Shown here one piece after another: positions 23,829 to 31,129 of a stretch of DNA of 46,938 nucleotides. The translations under genes were made by a program, and so were the position numbers. Each line of letters starts with the position of its first letter. Within the stretch, counting starts at the first letter, position 1. The DNA is from Streptomycetaceae bacterium (GTDB lineage: Bacteria > Actinomycetota > Actinomycetes > Streptomycetales > Streptomycetaceae): contig JAFAUH010000230.1 in NCBI GenBank assembly GCA_019243445.1, forward strand, positions 1 to 46,938, in the 5' to 3' direction. The notes below the pieces were generated by a model. That model did not search any database, was not told the DNA's origin, and saw only the letters and a program-made list of their open reading frames with translations.

Positions 23829-26747
23829 ATGACAGAGACGACGAGCGGCCCGGCGCGTGGCACTCGCTCCAAGAACGGCAACGGCGGTAAGACGACCAAG
23901 GCCGCGGGTGCTGGAAAGGGGCTGTGCATCGAGCGCATCCACACCACTCCGGGCATCCACCCGTACGACGAGGTGGCCTGGGAGCGTCGTGATGTCGTCA
24001 TGACCAACTGGCGCGACGGCTCGGTCAACTTCGAGCAGCGTGGAGTCGAATTCCCCGAATTCTGGTCGGTCAACGCGGTCAACATCGTCACGAGCAAGTA
24101 CTTCCGCGGTGCGGTGGGTTCTCCACAGCGTGAGAACAGTCTGAAGCAGCTCATCAGCCGCGTGGTGAAGACCTACCGTGAGGCGGGTGAAGTGAACGGA
24201 TACTTCGCTTCTCCCGCCGACGCCGAGATCTTCGAGCATGAGCTCGCCTATGCGCTCCTCCACCAGGTCTTCAGCTTCAACTCCCCGGTCTGGTTCAACG
24301 TCGGCACCGCCCAGCCGCAGCAGGTCTCCGCGTGCTTCATCCTCTCTGTCGACGACTCCATGGAGTCGATCCTCGACTGGTACAAAGAAGAGGGCATGAT
24401 CTTCAAGGGCGGCTCCGGGGCCGGTCTGAACCTCTCCCGTATCCGCTCTTCCAAGGAGCTTTTGTCCTCTGGTGGCAACGCCTCGGGACCGGTCTCCTTC
24501 ATGCGCGGCGCCGACGCCTCCGCCGGGACGATCAAGTCGGGTGGCGCCACCCGTCGCGCCGCCAAGATGGTCGTCCTCGACGTTGACCACCCCGATGTCG
24601 AGGCTTTCATCGAGACCAAGGTAAAGGAGGAGGAGAAGATCCGCGCACTGCGCGACGCCGGCTTCGACATGGACCTGGGCGGCGAGGACATCACCTCCGT
24701 CCAGTACCAAAACGCCAACAACTCGGTGCGTGTCAATGACGAGTTCATGCGGGCGGTCGAGAAGGGCGAGAAGTTCGGTCTGCGCGCCCGTCTCACCGGC
24801 GAGGTCATCGAAGAGGTCGAGGCCAAAGAGCTGTTCCGCAAAATGGCGGAGGCAGCCTGGGCCTGCGCCGACCCGGGCATTCAGTACGACGACACCATCA
24901 ACGATTGGCACACCTGCCCCGAGTCCGGCCGTATCACTGCTTCGAACCCGTGCAGCGAGTACATGCACCTGGACAACTCCTCGTGCAATCTCGCCTCGTT
25001 GAACTTGTTGAAGTTCCTTCACGACGACGACCAAGGCAATCAGAGCTTCGACGCAGAGCGGTTCGCCAAGGTCGTCGAGCTGGTCATCACCGCGATGGAC
25101 ATCTCCATCTGCTTCGCGAACTTCCCGACCCAGAAGATCGGCGACATTACGCGTGCCTTCCGCCAGCTCGGTATCGGCTACGCCAACCTCGGTGCCCTGC
25201 TGATGGCGACCGGCCACGCCTATGACAGTGACGGCGGCCGCGCCCTCGCCGGCGCCATCACCTCCCTGATGACCGGTACGTCGTACAGGCGCTCCGCCGA
25301 ACTGGCGGTGGTCGTCGGCCCGTACGACGGCTACGCCCGCAACGCGACGGCACACAAGCGCGTCATGAAGCAGCACGCGGACGCCAACGCCACCGCCAAG
25401 CGCATGGACGACCTGGACACTCCGGTGTGGGCCGCGGCCACCGAGGCATGGCAGGACGTCCTGCGCCTGGGCGAGAAGAACGGTTTCCGTAACGCCCAGA
25501 CATCGGTGCTCGCCCCGACAGGCACCATTGGTCTGATGATGGACTGTGACACCACCGGTATCGAGCCCGACTTGGCCTTGGTCAAGTTCAAAAAGCTCGT
25601 CGGAGGTGGCTCGATGCAGATCGTCAACAACACTGTCCCGAAGGCGCTCAAGCGGCTGGGCTACCAGCCGGAGCAGGTCGAGGCGATCGTCGCCCACATC
25701 GCCGACCACGGCAACGTCATCGATGCTCCGGGTGTGAAGCCAGAGCACTACGAGGTCTTCGACTGCGCGATGGGCGAGCGGGCCATCTCCCCGATGGGCC
25801 ATGTCCGGATGATGGCTGCCGCCCAGCCCTTCCTGTCCGGCGCAATCAGCAAGACGGTCAACATGCCGGAGTCCGCCACCGTGGACGAAGTCGAGGAGAT
25901 CTACTTCCAGGGCTGGAAGCTGGGCCTGAAGGCGCTGGCGATCTACCGCGACAACTGCAAGGTCGGCCAGCCGCTTTCGGCCAAGAAGAAGGAAGAAAAG
26001 GCCGCCGAGTCGAAGGAAGAGACCGCCGCTCCGGTCGAGAAGGTCATCGAATACCGTCCGGTCCGCCGGCGTCTGCCGAAGGGCCGTCCCGGCATCACCA
26101 CCTCGTTCACGGTCGGTGGCGCCGAGGGCTACATGACCGCCAACTCCTACCCGGACGATGGTCTGGGCGAGGTCTTCCTCAAGATGTCCAAGCAGGGCTC
26201 GACCCTCGCGGGCATGATGGACGCCTTCTCCATCGCCGTCTCGGTGGGCATGCAGTACGGCGTGCCGCTCGAGACGTACGTCTCGAAGTTCACCAACATG
26301 CGTTTTGAGCCGGCCGGTCTCACGGACGACCCGGATGTGCGGATGGCGCAGTCCATCGTCGATTACATCTTCCGCCGTCTGGCGTTGGACTTCCTGCCGT
26401 TCGAGACACGCTCAGCGCTTGGCATCCACTCTGCGAAGGAGCGTCAGCGGCACCTCGACACCGGTTCGTACGAGCCGTCGGTCGACGACGTCGAGGTCGA
26501 CGTCGAGGGCCTGGCCCAGTCGGCACCGCGCCGCATCGAGCCACCGAAGCAGGCGCCTGCGTCCAAGCCCGAGATGACGGCGACCGGCCCGGCCTCGAAG
26601 AAGGCGCACACCTCGACGGAACTCGCCGAGATCCAACTCGGCCTGAGCGCCGACGCCCCGCTGTGCTTCTCCTGCGGCACGAAGATGCGCCGCGCCGGTA
26701 GTTGCTACGTCTGCGAGGGCTGCGGCTCGACGAGCGGTTGCAGCTGA
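23829..26747 (+). CDS. nrdJ: Adenosylcobalamin-dependent (class II) ribonucleotide reductase
   Basis: Reduces ribonucleotides to deoxyribonucleotides using vitamin B12, independent of oxygen. The 972-residue product contains FNSPVWFNVG, GGSGAGLNLSRIRS, the active-site NPCSEYMHLDNSSCNL segment (Asn, Cys, Glu), PTGTIG and a C-terminal zinc-ribbon-like cysteine cluster (CFSCGTKMRR ... CYVCEGCGSTSGCS) that should re-reduce the active site. The N-terminal ~30 residues are Lys/Gly-rich. ATG 23829 follows AGGGAGGCGGC. Length is normal for Streptomyces NrdJ. The NrdR boxes upstream of nrdR should control both genes. Confidence 0.97.
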   Translation: MTETTSGPARGTRSKNGNGGKTTKAAGAGKGLCIERIHTTPGIHPYDEVAWERRDVVMTNWRDGSVNFEQRGVEFPEFWSVNAVNIVTSKYFRGAVGSPQRENSLKQLISRVVKTYREAGEVNGYFASPADAEIFEHELAYALLHQVFSFNSPVWFNVGTAQPQQVSACFILSVDDSMESILDWYKEEGMIFKGGSGAGLNLSRIRSSKELLSSGGNASGPVSFMRGADASAGTIKSGGATRRAAKMVVLDVDHPDVEAFIETKVKEEEKIRALRDAGFDMDLGGEDITSVQYQNANNSVRVNDEFMRAVEKGEKFGLRARLTGEVIEEVEAKELFRKMAEAAWACADPGIQYDDTINDWHTCPESGRITASNPCSEYMHLDNSSCNLASLNLLKFLHDDDQGNQSFDAERFAKVVELVITAMDISICFANFPTQKIGDITRAFRQLGIGYANLGALLMATGHAYDSDGGRALAGAITSLMTGTSYRRSAELAVVVGPYDGYARNATAHKRVMKQHADANATAKRMDDLDTPVWAAATEAWQDVLRLGEKNGFRNAQTSVLAPTGTIGLMMDCDTTGIEPDLALVKFKKLVGGGSMQIVNNTVPKALKRLGYQPEQVEAIVAHIADHGNVIDAPGVKPEHYEVFDCAMGERAISPMGHVRMMAAAQPFLSGAISKTVNMPESATVDEVEEIYFQGWKLGLKALAIYRDNCKVGQPLSAKKKEEKAAESKEETAAPVEKVIEYRPVRRRLPKGRPGITTSFTVGGAEGYMTANSYPDDGLGEVFLKMSKQGSTLAGMMDAFSIAVSVGMQYGVPLETYVSKFTNMRFEPAGLTDDPDVRMAQSIVDYIFRRLALDFLPFETRSALGIHSAKERQRHLDTGSYEPSVDDVEVDVEGLAQSAPRRIEPPKQAPASKPEMTATGPASKKAHTSTELAEIQLGLSADAPLCFSCGTKMRRAGSCYVCEGCGSTSGCS

Positions 26748-26781
26748 TCATCGTATCCTCACCCTATTGAGTGAATTTCTT

Positions 26782-26815
26782 GGCGGGGTAAAGGCTTTCG
26801 GGTCTGTACCCCGCC
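26782..26815. terminator. Hairpin terminator after nrdJ
   Basis: GGCGGGGTA (26782-26790) and TACCCCGCC (26807-26815) form a perfect 9-bp stem with a 16-nt loop, 35 bp past the nrdJ stop. Confidence 0.7.
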
Positions 26816-26928
26816 TCATCATCGATTCATCGGTGTGGAGTGCCCCGCGCGTGGTTCCAATGCCGCCTCCGCCAACGTTTGCCCGGTAGTGAGGCAGTCC
26901 TGGGGCGGTCAGCCGCAAGGCGCTGCTG

Positions 26929-26954
26929 TGACATCAGCCGCTGCCGCGGCGGGG
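26929..26954 (+). repeat. Dispersed GC-rich repeat, part 2 (copy D)
   Basis: TGACATCAGCCGCTGCCGCG, continuing GCGGGG, differs by one base over the shared 25 nt from 13550-13574. It lies in the 313-bp spacer between nrdJ and the next gene. An ORF at 26835-27197 crosses this spacer but has no recognisable protein features. Confidence 0.7.
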
Positions 26955-27060
26955 TCCTCGTACTGGGGGCCGTACTTTGGGCGATGCGGCAACGCAGCGG
27001 ATGGCCGTGCCAGGGCGGTGAGCGGGGAAAACGTTGAGGGGGCGGCACTAGGATGGCGCG

Positions 27061-27666
27061 GTGCTGGTGAAGTGGATGCGCTGCCGTGTGCTGGATCGGA
27101 CGCGCTTCGAGCAGGGGCAGCTCGCGTGGAAGTCGCTGCTGGGCGAGCCAGGGTTCCGCGGGCAGGGCGGAGGATGGGGGCGCGGGCAGCCCGATGAGGC
27201 GCATGTGTTCTGTTTCTGGGAGAACCGCTCGTACTACGACATGTTCATGGCGGGTCCGCACGATGCGCTTGCGATGGTCCAAGCGGGCACGTACGACCGC
27301 GCCGATGTGCGCCTCTTCGAACAGCGCCAGGAGGTGAAGGTCGGCTTCGCAGCGCTTTTCTCGGACGCCGATCTGCTGCGGGTGGCACATTGCCGGGTAC
27401 GTCCTGAGCAGGTGGAGCATTTCATGATGATGCAGGAGAAGGTGTGGAATCCGGCGATGGCGGGATCACCCGGGATGCTGCGGGGGATTTTCGCCGAGGG
27501 TGCGGGCAGTGAGTTCCTGGTGTTGTCGATGTGGGACTCCGCGAACGAACGCGGGAAGTACCGAGGGGAGTCGATAGGGCGGCTGGAGCGGCGGGCGGGG
27601 CTCGACGAGGACGTGTTGTCGGTGGCGGGTGAGATCGTGGACGTTGTGCAGGCATGGACGGTTTGA
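27061..27666 (+). CDS. YdbC/DUF4937-like protein
   Basis: The 201-residue product resembles actinobacterial YdbC-family (DUF4937) proteins, whose fold is related to small antibiotic-biosynthesis-monooxygenase-like barrels; function unknown. Two similar halves can be seen: MLVKWMRCRVLDRTRFEQGQ with VFCFWENRSYYDMFMAG in the first, and LLRVAHCRVRPEQVEHFMM with FLVLSMWDSANERGKYRG in the second, consistent with an internal duplication. The start at GTG 27061 gives a normal N-terminus. It is a single gene flanked by repeat-rich spacers. Confidence 0.75.
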   Translation: MLVKWMRCRVLDRTRFEQGQLAWKSLLGEPGFRGQGGGWGRGQPDEAHVFCFWENRSYYDMFMAGPHDALAMVQAGTYDRADVRLFEQRQEVKVGFAALFSDADLLRVAHCRVRPEQVEHFMMMQEKVWNPAMAGSPGMLRGIFAEGAGSEFLVLSMWDSANERGKYRGESIGRLERRAGLDEDVLSVAGEIVDVVQAWTV

Positions 27667-27694
27667 GCGGATTCTGAGCGCTGGATCAGTTCTG

Positions 27695-27736
27695 GACGTC
27701 ACATACCGGGGGGAGGACGTCACATACCGGGGGGAG
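27695..27736 (+). repeat. 21-bp direct repeat upstream of the ADP-ribosylglycohydrolase gene
   Basis: GACGTCACATACCGGGGGGAG occurs twice in perfect tandem at 27695-27715 and 27716-27736. Each copy starts with the palindrome GACGTC. The repeats lie 29 bp after the preceding stop and 120 bp before the next start, so paired operator sites are possible. Confidence 0.8.
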
Positions 27737-27858
27737 AGAGCGGTCGAGCCTCTTTCGGCGACAAAGTCGGGCTTTTTTCGGCGATACATTCGATGACGAA
27801 AGCGCAGGTGGTGAGTTTGCGCACAAGGTGATTGACCCTCACGAGGGGTGATGTCAAA

Positions 27859-28827
27859 GTGTCCGTCGCCATGACCGTTGATCCTGATTTTCATGAACGC
27901 TACGAACGAGCCCTCGCCAGCCTGCGCGGCCTGTCCGTCGGCGATGCGCTCGGCTCCCAGTTCTCCATTCCGGCCAATTACGGCGTCCTGCAGAGCGGCG
28001 GATTGCCAGCCGGCCCATGGCGGTGGAGCGACGACACCGAGATGGCCGCTTCGGTCATGGCAGGTCTCGTGGTACACGGTCGGATCGACCAGGACACCCT
28101 GGCTGCTTCCTTTGCCGAGCACCATGATGCCGCCCGCGGATACAGTGCCAACGTTGACCGGATGCTGCGTGCGATCCGGCAAGAGGGCGGGGACTGGCGC
28201 GAACTGGCGGCGGGAATCTTCAACGGGCAGGGGTCATGGGGCAACGGCGCCGCCATGCGGGTCGCGCCGCTCGGGGCCTGGTATGCCGGTGACATGGAGC
28301 AGGCCGCGCACCAGGCCGAGATCTCCGCGTACACCACCCACCAACATCGTGAGGCCGTGGTCGGTGCCATGGCCGTCGCGACTGCGGCAGCTCTCGTCGC
28401 CGATCTGCCCGGGCCAAAGGCCCCGGCGGAGTTGCTGACCGAGGTGCTGGAGCTCATGCCGCGCAGCGCCGTCCAGGCGGGGCTGCGGCGCGCCCGTGAC
28501 ATGATTGACTACGCGGATGTGGGCACGGTAGCTGCGGTCCTCGGCTGCGGACGTCGTACGAGCGCCCCCGACACCGTGCCGTTCGCGTTGTGGGCCGTGG
28601 CACGGCACCTCGACGACTACGAGGGTGCGTTGCGGTCGACGGCACGGGCCGGGGGAGATGTCGACACCACTTGCGCGATCGTCGGAGGCATTGTGGCGGC
28701 ACGGCCCTCGGGGGCACCTCCCCTCGAGTGGGAACGACGTACCGAGCCGCTCCCGGACTGGCTTCAGGGGCATTTCCGTCACAAAGGGGGGACCGGTGCA
28801 GCCGAGGCGGACGCAGGCGTACGCTGA
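27859..28827 (+). CDS. ADP-ribosylglycohydrolase-family protein
   Basis: Member of the DraG/ARH family, which removes ADP-ribose from proteins, nucleic acids or small molecules with a binuclear Mg centre. The product of ~322 residues keeps the metal-binding motifs: [12 protein letters not shown] at the N-terminus, [19 protein letters not shown] and the C-terminal [17 protein letters not shown] (Asp-x-Asp-Thr). GTG 27859 has GAGGGG 10 bp upstream; ATG 27871 is a reasonable alternative. The target of the hydrolase cannot be told from sequence; no DraT-like transferase is in the window. rnhB begins 7 bp after its stop, so the two are probably co-transcribed. Confidence 0.88.
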   Translation: MSVAMTVDPDFHERYERALASLRGLSVGDALGSQFSIPANYGVLQSGGLPAGPWRWSDDTEMAASVMAGLVVHGRIDQDTLAASFAEHHDAARGYSANVDRMLRAIRQEGGDWRELAAGIFNGQGSWGNGAAMRVAPLGAWYAGDMEQAAHQAEISAYTTHQHREAVVGAMAVATAAALVADLPGPKAPAELLTEVLELMPRSAVQAGLRRARDMIDYADVGTVAAVLGCGRRTSAPDTVPFALWAVARHLDDYEGALRSTARAGGDVDTTCAIVGGIVAARPSGAPPLEWERRTEPLPDWLQGHFRHKGGTGAAEADAGVR

Positions 28828-28834
28828 CAGCGCC

Positions 28835-29530
28835 ATGCTCTACGAACCTCCTACCCACAGGGTCGAGCGGTCGATTCGAGCCACCCTCGACGTGAAGCTC
28901 GTCGCAGGCGTCGACGAAGTCGGCCGCGGCGCATGGGCGGGGCCGGTCACCGTGTGCGCCGCCGTCACCGGGCTGCGACGCCCCCCCGAGGGCCTCACCG
29001 ATTCGAAGTTGCTCACCATCCCACGTCGCACGGCACTCGCCGAAAAGCTCCTCACGTGGGTCAGCGATCACGCGTTGGGACACGCCTTGCCCGAGGAGAT
29101 CGACGAACTCGGCATGACCGCCGCCTTGCGCCTCGCTGCCGAGCGTGCGCTCAAAGGATTGTCCGTCCGCCCCGATGCCGTGATTCTCGACGGCAAGCAC
29201 GACTATCTCGGTGCTCCCTGGCAAGTCCGCACCGTGATCAAGGGTGATCAGTCGTGCGTCTCGGTCGCCGCTGCGTCCGTGATCGCCAAGGTGCACCGTG
29301 ATGCGCTCATGGCCGAACTGGGTGCCCAGTACACTGCGTTCGGATTCGACTCCAACGCGGGATACCCTTCGCCGGTGCATCGCGTCGCGCTGGAGGAGCG
29401 GGGCCCCACCCCGCACCACCGGTTGTCCTGGGCCTACCTCGACGCACTGCCCCGGTGGCGGCACTTGCGGAAGGTCCGCGCATCCGCCGATGAGGCGGAA
29501 GGGATCGAGCAGTTGGGACTCGATTTCTGA
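28835..29530 (+). CDS. rnhB: Ribonuclease HII
   Basis: Removes RNA from RNA/DNA hybrids and single ribonucleotides from DNA. The 231-residue product has the catalytic DEVGRG motif ([14 protein letters not shown]), LTDSKLL, the third acidic site in [10 protein letters not shown] and [13 protein letters not shown], all typical of RNase HII. ATG 28835 (MLYEPPTH) is 7 bp downstream of the preceding gene's stop. The proximity to NrdRJ and DinG is thematically consistent with ribonucleotide and R-loop handling, although that link is inference. Confidence 0.95.
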   Translation: MLYEPPTHRVERSIRATLDVKLVAGVDEVGRGAWAGPVTVCAAVTGLRRPPEGLTDSKLLTIPRRTALAEKLLTWVSDHALGHALPEEIDELGMTAALRLAAERALKGLSVRPDAVILDGKHDYLGAPWQVRTVIKGDQSCVSVAAASVIAKVHRDALMAELGAQYTAFGFDSNAGYPSPVHRVALEERGPTPHHRLSWAYLDALPRWRHLRKVRASADEAEGIEQLGLDF

Positions 29531-29596
29531 CCGGTACGTTTTCGATCCACCCACCCGCCGCTGCGTCGGCGCAGCACATTTGATAGACAACTCACC

Positions 29597-30229
29597 ATGC
29601 CTCTCATTCCCGAGGAGCCACAGATTCACGAGAGTGTCCCGGGCCCGCGCGCTGCAGCGGCGGGAACCCGAACTCCGCAGGCCCCCCGCCCCCTTCCGGC
29701 TCCTGGTCCCCGACCCGTCCCGCGCCCGGCCCCGCCGCGTGCGGCCCGTACTCATCCCTTGCCCGGCCGCCCCGGCCCGGCCCGCCCTGCCGCTCCTGCC
29801 GTATCCGCTCCTGCCGTATCGGGCGTCCCCGCTCAGGAGCGTCCGGTGGATGCGGGCGTGCAGATCCAGCTCGTTCCCGCCACGGACGCCACCGCGGTGA
29901 CGGCTGCCGACGAGGCGGTCGACGTGCTACTGGACTCCGGAAGGCTGCCCTCCGACATCCTGGTGCTGACAACTGGCGACATCCATCCGTGGGCGCAGCA
30001 CGAGCTGTCCTTCGGAGAGGAGTCCTACTGGCGGCAGCAGGACGAGGGCAGCGATGTCTTCTATGCGTCGGCCATCTCCGAACGGGCCGCCAAGCGCCCT
30101 GCCGTGGTACTCGCGGTCAACGGCGGCACCGACGAGGAGTCCGCTCGCGCACTGCCTGCGGCCATGGGGCTCGCCGGGTCGCTGCTTGTGGTGTGCGGCG
30201 ACCCTGAGCGTTTGCGCACCCTGCTCTGA
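29597..30229 (+). CDS. Orphan UvrD/helicase C-terminal-like domain protein
   Basis: The 210-residue product has a Pro/Ala/Arg-rich first half (residues ~15-80) and a compact C-terminal half: ILVLTTGDIHPWAQHELSFG, DVFYASAISERAAKRPAVVLAVNGG and GLAGSLLVVCGDPERLRTLL. That half resembles the last RecA-like domain of UvrD/Rep-type helicases as conserved downstream of rnhB in Streptomyces, but no Walker A or DExx motif is present, so it cannot be an active helicase alone. I know no function. ATG 29597 is 66 bp after rnhB and the genes may be co-transcribed. A strong hairpin follows its stop. Confidence 0.65.
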   Translation: MPLIPEEPQIHESVPGPRAAAAGTRTPQAPRPLPAPGPRPVPRPAPPRAARTHPLPGRPGPARPAAPAVSAPAVSGVPAQERPVDAGVQIQLVPATDATAVTAADEAVDVLLDSGRLPSDILVLTTGDIHPWAQHELSFGEESYWRQQDEGSDVFYASAISERAAKRPAVVLAVNGGTDEESARALPAAMGLAGSLLVVCGDPERLRTLL

Positions 30230-30233
30230 GAGC

Positions 30234-30274
30234 GACGCGGTGGGGCACGACCATAGGGCCGTGCCCACCGCGTC
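30234..30274. terminator. Bidirectional terminator between convergent genes
   Basis: GACGCGGTGGGGCACG (from 30234) pairs with CGTGCCCACCGCGTC (ending 30274), a ~15-bp stem with one bulged G. It lies between two convergent genes and overlaps the stop of the minus-strand gene. Confidence 0.8.
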
Positions 30275-30863
30275 AGCGTGCCGTCTGGCGCCGCACTGCC
30301 TCCGGCGCCCCGTCCTTGGAGTGCAGCAGCACACTGCCTACGGCGCGCTGCGACCCCGATCCGGCGTGTGGTGTGCGGCCTGCGCGGCCATCGCCGAGCA
30401 CCCGCCAGCCGCTCGGCGTGAGCGTGATGTACGAACCGCTGCGCAACCCGTGCAGCGAGCACGCGTCCCGCAGCCCCCACATCCAGGCGCCGTCGGCCTC
30501 GGTCCACTCCGGAGCGCCATCCCGGCACACGAGCAGCACAGCCGTACGCACCGGTGTCCGCAGTCGCAGATCGTGGGGGAGTACGCGGCGCAGATGGGCG
30601 AGAATCGCGTTGCGATGTTCCCACCCGTCGGTGGTGTCTGGCCGCTGGGCGAACGACGCACTGGCGGCAGGCCTGCCGTCCGGGGCGAAGACCGCGACCA
30701 CGGCGGTGGCCGGCGAGGGAAGATGGCGGGCGAAGAGATCATTGACGACTTCACGGGGATTGTGCAGCAGGGGTGCCGAGGACACCGCCCACTCGTCCGG
30801 CCCGAGGATCCGTGTCAGACGGGAGGTGGCCGCGCTTGTGTGCGGAGCGAAGCCGAAAGCCAC
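30273..30863 (-). CDS. Conserved Streptomyces protein of unknown function
   Basis: No family recognised. The 196-residue product starts at GTG 30863 (MAFGFAPHTSAATSRL), preceded by GGGAGGA; a longer frame upstream lacks support. Visible features are an alternation of hydrophobic strands (TAVVAVFAPDG, VRTAVLLVCRDG) and two Trp-rich stretches (DEWAVSS, APEWTEADGAWMWGLRD), which look like an alpha/beta soluble fold rather than a membrane protein. No Cys or His cluster is evident. It lies downstream of recQ on the same strand but is separated from it by 265 bp and by a long palindrome, so it probably has its own promoter. Confidence 0.6.
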   Translation of the reverse strand: MAFGFAPHTSAATSRLTRILGPDEWAVSSAPLLHNPREVVNDLFARHLPSPATAVVAVFAPDGRPAASASFAQRPDTTDGWEHRNAILAHLRRVLPHDLRLRTPVRTAVLLVCRDGAPEWTEADGAWMWGLRDACSLHGLRSGSYITLTPSGWRVLGDGRAGRTPHAGSGSQRAVGSVLLHSKDGAPEAVRRQTAR

Positions 30864-31079
30864 AGTCCTCCCTTCGTGTGAGCGGTCGGTGGCGCGGCAT
30901 GAGCACGCGCCGGTGGCGAGGCTCAGTGAGCCGACCGGGGATCGGGGCCAATTCTTCCTTCCGTACGGGCGTGCGGCAATGGGTAATTGGTGCCGCATGG
31001 CCGGTATGGGGCAGTCCGCCGCTTTGATTCTGTCCGGTCCCTGGAGGCCGGGACACGGGCCCATCCGTGGTCAGCGGTT

Positions 31080-31129
31080 ACGACCTGGGGAGCAGTAGGG
31101 AGCCGGCTCCTTACTGCTCCCCAGGTCGT
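31080..31129. repeat. 50-bp palindrome at the recQ 3' end (solo element)
   Basis: Two 25-bp arms abut without a spacer (31080-31104 and 31105-31129); they pair with a single mismatch. The arm begins ACGACCTGGGGAGCAGTAGG and is shared, with one or two changes, by both ends of the 162-bp element at 36942-37103. The stop codon of recQ (TAA on the minus strand, 31129-31131) overlaps the edge. It can also act as a transcription terminator. Confidence 0.85.

Noticed and set aside
23508-25802. 764-residue open frame on the minus strand across nrdR and nrdJ
   Set aside because: Antisense shadow of the conserved ribonucleotide reductase; product is Val/Asp/Leu-rich without motifs.
26835-27197. 120-residue plus-strand ORF after nrdJ
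   Set aside because: It crosses a dispersed repeat and overlaps the start of the YdbC-like gene; composition is Gly/Ala/Arg-rich with no domain or SD support.
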